A DNA stretch of 64,000 bases from Bacillota bacterium. Lineage in GTDB: Bacteria > Bacillota > Bacilli > Paenibacillales > Paenibacillaceae. Numbering within the stretch: position 1 is the stretch's first letter; the number at the start of each line of letters is the position of its first letter. Below, piece after piece: positions 42,339 through 50,425 of the stretch. The DNA lies in the NCBI GenBank assembly GCA_023460795.1, contig JAEWPC010000049.1:193725-257724 (forward strand), in the 5' to 3' direction. The notes beneath the pieces were generated by a model, which did no database searches, was not told the DNA's origin, and saw nothing but the letters and a program-made list of their open reading frames with translations. Both the position numbers and the translations under genes were made by a program.

Positions 42339-44339
42339 GTGGGATTATTCTTATTCATCTTGGCAATCACTCTGTTAATGTTAGGGCATTATTTCAAGAT
42401 GCTACGCTGGAAACAGTTTGTAGAAATTTATGAGACCCCTAGTGAAAAGACATTAATGCGTTCACTTTCATTAGGGTATCTCGTTAATTTTTGCTTGCCA
42501 TTCCGTTTGGGTGACTTAGTAAGGGCGATTTTCGTTGGACGAAAGATGAAGAATGGTATTTCGTTCTCAGTTGCAACAGTAATCGTTGACCGCTACTTGG
42601 ATATCATTGTCGTGAGTATTATATTTATAGTATTTTCTTTATTTGGTGTCAATGATGAAGCCATTCAGAGCTCGACTATGTTTTATGGTTCATTGTCGGT
42701 GTTCTTGATTGTTTTAGCAGTAGTTTCAATGAGATACAGCAAATTCATAAAGGTAATTCTTAAGAAGATGTGTTCGATATTTAATATGCGGATTCAACTG
42801 AATCTATTATTTTTTTGCTGGTCGTTCATTACTTCATTTAAAGATATATTTAGAAAAATTCAAAAAGCAAAGTTGCTGGCTTATACTGTGTGTATATGGG
42901 GAGCATATTTATCATCATATTACACGCTTAGTGTTTTTTTAACAGAGGAAATGCATTTTTCCGGTTTCTCAAGTTTGTTTACAATCTTATTTTCCAATGG
43001 CAGCTTAGACATGGGTACGATCAGTATCGTCTACGACATGCAACTCAACTCTAAGTTATTACTTGGCGCGTATCTTCTGCTGCCATTGATAGCACTATGG
43101 GGAATCTCGTTTATCCCTCGTAAATTAAGGGCTACTGTACTCACCTTTAGGTCCATGAACGACAAAAAGGCTTTGAACCTCTTGCCTCAAATAAATGAAG
43201 TTGACCGATTGAACTTTTTGGAAGTGTATTTCTCCGGTAACGGTAGAGAATATTTCGAGAAGTATATTTCTTTGAATCAAGAGATCAGCATTATACAAGA
43301 TTATTCTGCCGGTTCAAATGCGACAGTCATGCTTTGTATGGATGAGAATCGATCATTTTATCGCAAGTATGCTTTCGGAGAAGATGGGGCGAAGTTGTAC
43401 GAACAGCTTCAATGGCTTCATGCCTATGAAGAATATATTCCGCTTCCTAAAATTATTAGTGAAACACAGGGTGAGGGTTATTGCAGTTACGATATGGAGT
43501 ATAACTCATCTGCAGTTAGCTTGTTTAATTATATTCACTCACGTCCGCTAGAAAAAAGTAAAAAAATAATCAGGAATTCACTGAATTGCCTGGATAAAAA
43601 TTTATATACCCGTATGAAACGACCTGCTGATCCCAAGCTGATCTCGGAATACATTTCATCTAAGGTTCTAAACAATATAAATAAAATTAAAAATGCCAAA
43701 GAACTCAAAGCGATATATGAGCACCCTACAATCTTTATCAATGGGGTTGAGTATAAGAATTTGAAGTCGCTTGAAGAATATTTGAACGAGGATTATCTAT
43801 ACGAAGTTTTTAAAGATGATATTTACTCGGAGATTCACGGTGATTTAACAATAGAAAATATCATTTGTGTAGAAGATAGCAATTATGCATCCAGTTTTTA
43901 CGTCATCGATCCGAACACGGGGAATATTCATAATTCCCCCAATCTAGATTATGCCAAATTGCTTCAATCTTTGCACGGCGGCTATGAGTTTTTAATGAAA
44001 ACGCAGAACATATCGGTTTCCAAAAATCATATAGATTTTTTGCTGACTAGGTCACAGGTATATAATTCGATGCTTTCTTTCTATACGAATTATCTGAGCG
44101 AGAAATTCTCGAAGAAAGCGCTAAGAAGTATCTTTTTCCATGAAATTATTCATTGGTTGAGGCTGATGCCGTATAAGATCGAAAAGAACGGCAAGAGAGC
44201 TTTGATTTTTTACGCAGGTATGATTATGGTCATTAACGACGTAGTAAACTGGTTCGGAAACATGGGAATAGATGAAGCCGAAGTAGCGGTGGCTATTGAG
44301 AATGATAGCGATAGTGTACCAGGAGGAGCAGGAGTTTGA
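42339..44339 (+). CDS. Fusion of UPF0104/LPG-synthase-type membrane domain with an APH-like kinase
   Basis: A 666-residue protein. Residues about 1-265 are eight hydrophobic helices with SLGYLVNFCLPFRLGDLVRAIFVG, shown here as its parts LGYLVNF and PFRLGDLVRA, typical of the UPF0104 / lysylphosphatidylglycerol synthase membrane domain. Residues about 290-650 look like an aminoglycoside/choline-kinase-type phosphotransferase: the lysine in FYRKYAF, the catalytic loop IHGDLTIENI (near residue 500), and the metal aspartate in VIDPNTGN. I do not know this domain pairing. It starts with GTG 42339 and overlaps the HAD gene. It may phosphorylate a small molecule at the membrane. Confidence 0.75.
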   Translation: MGLFLFILAITLLMLGHYFKMLRWKQFVEIYETPSEKTLMRSLSLGYLVNFCLPFRLGDLVRAIFVGRKMKNGISFSVATVIVDRYLDIIVVSIIFIVFSLFGVNDEAIQSSTMFYGSLSVFLIVLAVVSMRYSKFIKVILKKMCSIFNMRIQLNLLFFCWSFITSFKDIFRKIQKAKLLAYTVCIWGAYLSSYYTLSVFLTEEMHFSGFSSLFTILFSNGSLDMGTISIVYDMQLNSKLLLGAYLLLPLIALWGISFIPRKLRATVLTFRSMNDKKALNLLPQINEVDRLNFLEVYFSGNGREYFEKYISLNQEISIIQDYSAGSNATVMLCMDENRSFYRKYAFGEDGAKLYEQLQWLHAYEEYIPLPKIISETQGEGYCSYDMEYNSSAVSLFNYIHSRPLEKSKKIIRNSLNCLDKNLYTRMKRPADPKLISEYISSKVLNNINKIKNAKELKAIYEHPTIFINGVEYKNLKSLEEYLNEDYLYEVFKDDIYSEIHGDLTIENIICVEDSNYASSFYVIDPNTGNIHNSPNLDYAKLLQSLHGGYEFLMKTQNISVSKNHIDFLLTRSQVYNSMLSFYTNYLSEKFSKKALRSIFFHEIIHWLRLMPYKIEKNGKRALIFYAGMIMVINDVVNWFGNMGIDEAEVAVAIENDSDSVPGGAGV

Positions 44340-44896
44340 AAAATAAACTGGCAATCTTCGATTTAGATGGAACTCTGTTCGATACACAAGTTGTAAATTA
44401 CCATTCTTATAAGATGTCTTTGGAGAGCATGGGCTTCTCATTAGATTATGAGTTTTATAGCCAACAGTGTAACGGAAAGTACTATAAGGATTATCTCCCT
44501 CTGATTATACCGAATGTCTCTTCTGAGCTAATGGAAGAAATACATGAAAAGAAAAAGCTGTATTATAAGACAAACTTAGATTCCGCAAGAATGAACGTTC
44601 AGTTATTCTCTATACTCGAAAGTATCAGCAATGAATATTCCATCGCGCTTGTTACGACTGCATCAAAGAAAAATTGTATGGATATATTGGAGCATTTCAA
44701 TAAGCAGGCTCTTTTTGACTTAATCATTACGCATAATGATGTTTCTAAAGTTAAACCAGATCCTGAGGGCTTTATTAAGGCCATGAGACATTTCAACGTA
44801 GCAAAAGAGCAGACTATTATATTTGAGGATTCAGATGCCGGTATTGAAGCTGCGAGGTTGACAGGTGCCACAGTATTTACGATAAATCAGTTTTAG
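44336..44896 (+). CDS. HAD-superfamily phosphatase
   Basis: A 186-residue haloacid-dehalogenase-type hydrolase with all four motifs: DLDGTLFD (I), VTTAS (II), KVKPDP lysine (III) and FEDSDAGIEAA (IV). The helical cap lies between motifs I and II, as in phosphoglycolate phosphatase and beta-phosphoglucomutase relatives. It ends soon after motif IV, so it is slightly short but catalytically complete. TTG 44336 overlaps the stop of the preceding gene, with AGGAGGAG upstream. It is the last gene of the operon. The substrate is unknown, possibly an intermediate of the nucleotidyltransferase-kinase module. Confidence 0.85.
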   Translation: MKNKLAIFDLDGTLFDTQVVNYHSYKMSLESMGFSLDYEFYSQQCNGKYYKDYLPLIIPNVSSELMEEIHEKKKLYYKTNLDSARMNVQLFSILESISNEYSIALVTTASKKNCMDILEHFNKQALFDLIITHNDVSKVKPDPEGFIKAMRHFNVAKEQTIIFEDSDAGIEAARLTGATVFTINQF

Positions 44897-44987
44897 TGAT
44901 TCATGTGTTGAAGCTGAACCATATCAATCCATTATCCAGAAAATAGAAAGCGCATATGGAAAATCCTGCAAAAGTTCTGATACAGTA

Positions 44988-45014
44988 AAAGTCCACCACG
45001 TTGTGGTGGACTTT
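44988..45014. terminator. Bidirectional terminator between the two convergent operons
   Basis: A perfect 12-base stem (44988-44999 with 45003-45014) with a 3-base loop and A/T-rich sides. Confidence 0.8.
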
Positions 45015-45075
45015 GTGTCTTATACTTTCTATGATCTTCTGCAATCACAGTAATCAAACACTTGATTGAAAAGAA

Positions 45076-46893
45076 TTATTTAGTTTCATCCAACTCCAAG
45101 AAATCGTCCATATCAAATGCTTTTATCTGTCCTTCAAGTTCATTAAAGGAAGACTCTAAATTGTCTGCTGTAACAATGTATTGCTTATTCTTCATGGATT
45201 GAATGATATACGTATTGATGTCACCTGAATAATGTATTGTGTCCTTATAATGGTTTAAATTTGAGGTGAGTTCAGCATTCGATGAAAAGTCATATAGTTC
45301 AACATTAGGATATTTACTTAGTTCATTATAAAAGTAGCGTTTGCCTTCGTTAATTTGTTCGATCATGGAGTAGTTAATGTTATATAGATGTTTAAAATAC
45401 ACGATCGAATAGGGAGCGTAGAACAGCAAAAATTGTGTATCAGGATTCTCTTTAATCACAGATAAAATGTTATTTTCTAAGTTCTCCTGCATGTTAGAAA
45501 GAATCAATTGATTATTGGTGTGATTGTTTTTTAGTTTATCGATATAGAATTCTCTGACAGCAGTTGCACCATATTTGACATAATCATTCCATCCATGCAT
45601 CGTATCTAGATTATCGGCTCTATATAGCTCACTATCATAAGTTTTTGTATAAATATCCCAAGAATCATTAATAAACTGCTTGTTTAGTAGGTATTGCAAA
45701 TCATTGAAAGGATTGTTGTCAAATAAGTAAACAGGAAAGAGATCTTTAGAGGCCGTATAATTCGGGTCATTGATGACTGCATCAAGATCAATACCCCAAA
45801 TCACCCGATTCACTTTTTTACTTTCCAAAGACAACTTTACTAGATAACTTAGCTCTCGTTCTGATGCTCCTGCCATGGATGCCTTTAGTGTTCTTCCACC
45901 CAATACTTGATCAATTTTACTTGGGATAAAGTTTTGGGTCATAGAACTGCCTATAATAACTGTATCGTAGTCATAATTCTTAACCAAGCCAGGGTTTTGG
46001 AATCTTTCTTCAACATAAAATAGCCCACGATTAGTTCGATGATAAAATTGTAACGGGTCGATAATGTACACAAATGCAGCGAGTCCTATAAGGGAAGCGA
46101 GCAGTAATGAAAGCACTGAAATTGCCCAATTTCGATAAGTCTTCTTTTTAATTCTATTTTTATCATTATGGATGAAGCCCCTAATAATACACAAAAGAAC
46201 AAGAAACCCAAACAAGTACAAAATAATAGAATTGATTACCCCAATGAAATAATATTTTGTTTCAGGTAATAGCTCGATTGTTTTCACTTCATTGCCTGCG
46301 TTATATAAATCAATTGTTTGTATCTTACCATCTAAAATAACGTCGATTTTTCCTGAAAACGCATGGCTTGCCATAGAGACCATGATATCCTTTTGTGCAT
46401 AAACTGTTAGAACCAGAGCAGCAGGCTGATTCTTGTACGAACCAATCATCGAGTCTCGGAGTTCCCACTGGTCTGCGTTATATTGAGCTTCATGCTGAAG
46501 GTCAACTGCTTTTCCATCAACTTTAATACCAGTGATCCAAACTTCTGAACTATTAGCATTATTATTTTTTTGACCTAGGGCGTGGATCAGCAGAGAGTGC
46601 TTGCTTGGTGGAGCGAATCGATTAGGTGAGAGTACCCCACAGAATGGGAAGTACAAAATGATCAAGGCTAATATAGAAATTACTATATTTTTCTTGGAAT
46701 ACTGTTTCGCTACAATCAGACTTCGCTTGATAATTATCGCTATTAAAGGGGTAATCAGTATTGCACTCATCAGAAAGATAATAAATCCATTAGTGCTGCC
46801 AAGTTGTGTTTTCGGCGTAAGCAGGCAAGTGATTCCGAATGAAGCCACAAGACCTGAAATAATAGAAGCGAGCATAAGTTTTGATATCTTCAT
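45076..46893 (-). CDS. Membrane-anchored SGNH/DltD-AlgJ-like protein, partner of the MBOAT gene
   Basis: A 605-residue protein with N-terminal membrane helices, a small extracellular beta domain, two more helices (about residues 215-285), and a C-terminal SGNH-like domain. That domain shows TVIIGSSMTQNF (the nucleophile serine block) and DTIHYSGDIN (the Asp-x-x-His block). Such proteins take acyl groups from MBOAT transferases and put them on polysaccharides outside the cell, like DltD, AlgJ/AlgX or PatB. The MBOAT gene lies 23 bases upstream on the same strand. The start is ATG at 46893 behind TGAGGATAA. Confidence 0.78.
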   Translation of the reverse strand: MKISKLMLASIISGLVASFGITCLLTPKTQLGSTNGFIIFLMSAILITPLIAIIIKRSLIVAKQYSKKNIVISILALIILYFPFCGVLSPNRFAPPSKHSLLIHALGQKNNNANSSEVWITGIKVDGKAVDLQHEAQYNADQWELRDSMIGSYKNQPAALVLTVYAQKDIMVSMASHAFSGKIDVILDGKIQTIDLYNAGNEVKTIELLPETKYYFIGVINSIILYLFGFLVLLCIIRGFIHNDKNRIKKKTYRNWAISVLSLLLASLIGLAAFVYIIDPLQFYHRTNRGLFYVEERFQNPGLVKNYDYDTVIIGSSMTQNFIPSKIDQVLGGRTLKASMAGASERELSYLVKLSLESKKVNRVIWGIDLDAVINDPNYTASKDLFPVYLFDNNPFNDLQYLLNKQFINDSWDIYTKTYDSELYRADNLDTMHGWNDYVKYGATAVREFYIDKLKNNHTNNQLILSNMQENLENNILSVIKENPDTQFLLFYAPYSIVYFKHLYNINYSMIEQINEGKRYFYNELSKYPNVELYDFSSNAELTSNLNHYKDTIHYSGDINTYIIQSMKNKQYIVTADNLESSFNELEGQIKAFDMDDFLELDETK

Positions 46894-46916
46894 TGTTTTA
46901 TCCTCAGGTTCTGGAA

Positions 46917-48386
46917 TTAAAAATTGAAGTACAGAAATTCACTAACTTTTGTGAATGTAAGAATAGAAAAGACAAAACAAATTACGATTACAGTAGAAGT
47001 TATTATTCCAAAACTGAATTTCTTGGAGAGTTCTTGAGAATTTCTAAAAAGCGTAGCAACAAGAACAAAAGTTAATATATAAATGAGTGCTTTAAGCAAT
47101 TCATATTTATCTTGAATATAAAATGGAGTGAAGTTTGTGCCTCTCAGAAACTCTAAGAATTGCGATTGTTGAATGTATCCCGAGAATTGAGTCGGCAACG
47201 CAAAACCGTTAAGTCCAATCATGCCTGAAAGTACTTTAATAGCGTCTTCCCAACTACTTGCTCTAAAGAACACCCATGCCACGTTAATGAAATTAAAGGT
47301 GATAAACCATGCAAGAAATTTATTCATTTTCACATTAAAGCTTTGCCAATAACGGTTTATTACAGAAGCTAAGCCATGCAATACACCCCAGATGATGAAT
47401 GTCCAACCAGCACCATGCCATATCCCACTTATTAAAAAGACAAAGAACAGATTGATGTAAGTGCGAGCAGAACCCTTCCTGTTTCCACCTAACGGAATGT
47501 ATAGATACTTTGTTAGAAATCGACCAAGCGTAATGTGCCATCTTCTCCAAAACTCTTGAATGTTTAGAGATTTATAAGGCGAGTTAAAATTTGCCGGAAG
47601 TTTGATGTTAAAAAGCAGGGCAATACCGATGGCCATGTCAGTGTAGCCGCTGAAATCGAAATATAATTGTAATGTGTAAGAAAGCGAGGCAATCCAAGCT
47701 TCAAAGAATGTCAAAGCAGACGTATAATCAAACCCGTTTGTTGCCCAAACAGCAAATGTGTCTGCGACAATTACTTTCTTAACTAGGCCAATAGCAAATA
47801 ATAATAGACCTATGGAGATGTTCTTCCAATTTATGATTTTATTTCGGATATGGCTGAATTGAGGCATCATTTCATTGTGATGCAAAATTGGGCCAGCAAT
47901 TAGATGCGGGAAAAAGGTTACAAAGAGGACGTAGTTTTGGAAATTGTATTCGGTACTCTCTCTTCGATATGAATCCACTAGGTAAGCAATTTGGGTAAAT
48001 GAAAAGAAACTAATCCCTAAAGGCAGTACAAGATGTAACAGCGGGATGTTTGTCTGAAAGCCACTATTAATGTTAGAAATGAAAAAATCAAAGTATTTAT
48101 AGTAGGCCAACAATCCAATATTAAAAGATATACCGATAATAAAGAGGAATTTACGGCTGATCTTTACTGTGCCTTTACCCAGGATATAACCAATGACATA
48201 GTTGCAGATTATTGAAATTAGGATTAGCGGTAAATAAGCAATATTCCACCAGCTATAAAAGATAAGGGAACTAAGGGCGAGCCACCCGTTAGCCAATGTG
48301 ACGAGCCTGTATCTGAGCAGTAAAAAGTAAAGGATGAATACGATGGGCAAGAAAATAAAAATGAATTCAAAAGAATTAAATAGCAC
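46917..48386 (-). CDS. MBOAT-family O-acyltransferase (AlgI/PatA-like)
   Basis: A 489-residue polytopic membrane enzyme. Family signatures are NSPYKSLNIQEFWRRWHITL, YIPLGGNRKG and the catalytic histidine in SGIWHGAGWTFIIWG. The N-terminus FNSFEFIFIFLPIVF is typical of AlgI/PatA. MBOAT proteins pass acetyl or other acyl groups across the membrane for O-acylation of exported glycans. With the SGNH-like gene downstream it would decorate the locus glycan. GTG at 48386 has GAGG upstream. It belongs to the reverse operon that runs from GtrA. Confidence 0.92.
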   Translation of the reverse strand: MLFNSFEFIFIFLPIVFILYFLLLRYRLVTLANGWLALSSLIFYSWWNIAYLPLILISIICNYVIGYILGKGTVKISRKFLFIIGISFNIGLLAYYKYFDFFISNINSGFQTNIPLLHLVLPLGISFFSFTQIAYLVDSYRRESTEYNFQNYVLFVTFFPHLIAGPILHHNEMMPQFSHIRNKIINWKNISIGLLLFAIGLVKKVIVADTFAVWATNGFDYTSALTFFEAWIASLSYTLQLYFDFSGYTDMAIGIALLFNIKLPANFNSPYKSLNIQEFWRRWHITLGRFLTKYLYIPLGGNRKGSARTYINLFFVFLISGIWHGAGWTFIIWGVLHGLASVINRYWQSFNVKMNKFLAWFITFNFINVAWVFFRASSWEDAIKVLSGMIGLNGFALPTQFSGYIQQSQFLEFLRGTNFTPFYIQDKYELLKALIYILTFVLVATLFRNSQELSKKFSFGIITSTVIVICFVFSILTFTKVSEFLYFNF

Positions 48387-48435
48387 CGAATGTCCTCATT
48401 TCTAGTCTGTTAAATGGATAACAGGATGCCTTTCC

Positions 48436-49563
48436 CTATTCGGACGTGTTATCTTTCATAAATACTCCGAGTTCTCTCACTTTACCTGTACCGAAGGTAA
48501 TTCCTAGCTTCACATATTTCTTGAATTTCGTGTTTTCAGTAATATATTTCTTTTCAAGTTCAATTTCATCGCCAGATTCCCAGAAGAGCAGATTCTTAAT
48601 ACACGAATTAATCTTTGACAGGAAAGCAATGCGAGTAGAGTCATCTTTCATATTGTGATAGAACACCGTTAACAGAATCCCGATGTCATATTTCGGAAGA
48701 TTTAAAGTTTCAAAACGATCTGTAAGTAACTCGAAAGTTGTGCGTTCTAATTTATTCAAGCTTTTGAGCATTTCGTAATGATCAGGAAAAGGTTCAACAC
48801 CTGTTACACATGCACCTTCTCTAACAAAATGTCTGGTGTAGTAACCAATATTACATCCGATATCAATGATGCGTTCATCTTTTAAAACACGCGGCCCCAA
48901 ATATTCGAGAATCAAATCTAATCTGGTTGGATAAATATTATCTCGTTCGCTATCTTTCTCGAAGTAAACAGGGTGAAGAATAGGCGTGTAGATCAGATCG
49001 CGCTTCTGAAGTTGAAAGGTTTCAAATACATTGTGTGCTGCTTCAATATTCATCCAGTTATTATAATCAGCGATGCTTATTTTAACGAATATTCTTCTCT
49101 TCCCATGACAATAAAGAAAAATAGCACGATGATGTCCATCCCGGATATTAAAATAACCTTTCTCATTATAAGTAACGAAGGGAGGAGCATCGTAGAAAAA
49201 GCTTGTGTTGTCAGCGAAGGAGGCTTTCATTACTTTATACTCTTGGTATCGTTTGTATATCAAAGCGTCTTTAGATAATGGTGGACTCATATCTCTTGTA
49301 GTATATAAATTTGAATACCAAGTTGCGTATTCATCAAAATCAACGTTAGGGTAGCCCATTAGAGCACGAAATAACTTGATGTGAGGCGTTAGACGCATAA
49401 TGGAAATATCACAGTGACGTAAATGTTGTTCCTTCCATGCTGGGGTCATATTTTCAATGAAATCTTCTTTATTGCTGGTGAATACGTCTAAATCCGTAAA
49501 TAGAAGTTCGATCGGCACTTCAGCTGTAACCGAATTTTGTGAATAGTCATACTGCAGGTTCAT
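48436..49563 (-). CDS. ParB-like N-domain fused to a SAM methyltransferase
   Basis: A 375-residue protein. Residues about 100-170 carry a ParB/sulfiredoxin-like motif: YFNIRDGHHRAIFLYCHGKRRIFVKI, read here in its parts IRDGHHRA and RIFVKI. Residues about 225-350 form a class I methyltransferase: IIDIGCNIGYYTRHF (motif I), VTGVEPFPDH (motif II). The pairing occurs in some glycan clusters, where the ParB-like part is thought to act outside DNA segregation. The target is unknown; a sugar or polyol in the glycan is likely from context. ATG at 49563 follows AAAGGAG. Confidence 0.8.
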   Translation of the reverse strand: MNLQYDYSQNSVTAEVPIELLFTDLDVFTSNKEDFIENMTPAWKEQHLRHCDISIMRLTPHIKLFRALMGYPNVDFDEYATWYSNLYTTRDMSPPLSKDALIYKRYQEYKVMKASFADNTSFFYDAPPFVTYNEKGYFNIRDGHHRAIFLYCHGKRRIFVKISIADYNNWMNIEAAHNVFETFQLQKRDLIYTPILHPVYFEKDSERDNIYPTRLDLILEYLGPRVLKDERIIDIGCNIGYYTRHFVREGACVTGVEPFPDHYEMLKSLNKLERTTFELLTDRFETLNLPKYDIGILLTVFYHNMKDDSTRIAFLSKINSCIKNLLFWESGDEIELEKKYITENTKFKKYVKLGITFGTGKVRELGVFMKDNTSE

Positions 49564-49609
49564 AATCGAATGCTCCTTTGAAGTATTCAGATGGACATAT
49601 GAAACGTCC

Positions 49610-50041
49610 TCAATTCAATTTGTTAATACCATTTTGTTTAAGAATAACTGTATTTAACAGTCTCATAAACAGATAGTTCGTGCCAAGGGTAAAGGGGGTA
49701 ACACAGATCTTTGATGCAAGGTTTGCGACAGATTCTGTAATTAATGTCGAAAATAAATCTGCTAGTCGATCGATTAGAAAGGAAAACAATAAAATAGATA
49801 AGACCTGATACAAAACGTAATATATAAATCCATTCCTATAAAACCGACTGTCCTTTCTTGAGAACACCTTTGATGAGGATATAAAAAAAACCCAAATTAC
49901 AGCAGTGGTAGCACTGATCAGATTAGCAATAAGTGGATTCAATCCACTATTGGTTAATAAATAAAAAATCAAAATATCTAATAACCATCCGAACCCGGAT
50001 ATGATAATAAACCTTTTGACTTTGTTCCACTCGGAAATCAA
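49610..50041 (-). CDS. GtrA-family membrane protein
   Basis: About 143 residues with four membrane helices, beginning FIIISGFGWLLDILIFYLL and containing the family's charged loop after ISSSKVFS. GtrA proteins are linked to movement of polyprenyl-phosphate sugars or to cell surface glycan modification. The start is uncertain: TTG at 50041 lies nine bases after AAGGG, and TTG at 50050 abuts it. It is the first gene of the reverse operon and pairs naturally with the GT2 and GT-C-like genes on the other strand (O-antigen-modifying Gtr systems have a GtrA, a GT2 and a membrane transferase). Confidence 0.8.
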   Translation of the reverse strand: MISEWNKVKRFIIISGFGWLLDILIFYLLTNSGLNPLIANLISATTAVIWVFFISSSKVFSRKDSRFYRNGFIYYVLYQVLSILLFSFLIDRLADLFSTLITESVANLASKICVTPFTLGTNYLFMRLLNTVILKQNGINKLN

Positions 50042-50425
50042 ATCAATCAACCCTTATAGAATCGTGTGTGTGTAAGATCTTTTGACGCACAAACTTCATA
50101 TCATAGTATATTTGTTTCGATAATAAAATGCACTCACCAAAAGATATCAACATTAATACCAGTTCGAAAAGGTAACGGTTAATTAGGTGTTTGGATTTCA
50201 GTACGCTGGAGAATAAATCACATAAAGGAATTGTCGGAATATACATAAATGGTTCAGGAGATTGATTTGTCTTAGACACAGCGGAGTATGTTGTCATAGT
50301 TAAAAGCGATTCGAAAATCGGTATGTTGTGGCTCTGCAAGAACCCGATTTTGTCGGCAAATGATCATTTATTTCAAAGTTAACGTCAGCCGATAACAACT
50401 TTTCTGTAAGATAAGGGTGATTGTA
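50042..50425. other. Intergenic region between the reverse glycan operon and rfbB
   Basis: This AT-rich stretch holds the leaders of two divergent units. An open reverse frame (50043-50339) has no ribosome binding site and no family resemblance, so I do not call it a gene. It may contain remnants of an older gene. Base composition changes to the GC-richer host style just after it. Confidence 0.4.

Noticed and set aside
44336..44990. Frameshift or truncation at the end of the HAD phosphatase gene
   Set aside because: All four HAD motifs are present before the stop, and the sequence after it does not continue the family pattern convincingly.
50043..50339. Open reverse-strand frame of 98 codons upstream of GtrA
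   Set aside because: It has no ribosome binding site, no recognisable family, and only weak hydrophobic character; it is more likely chance or a decayed remnant.
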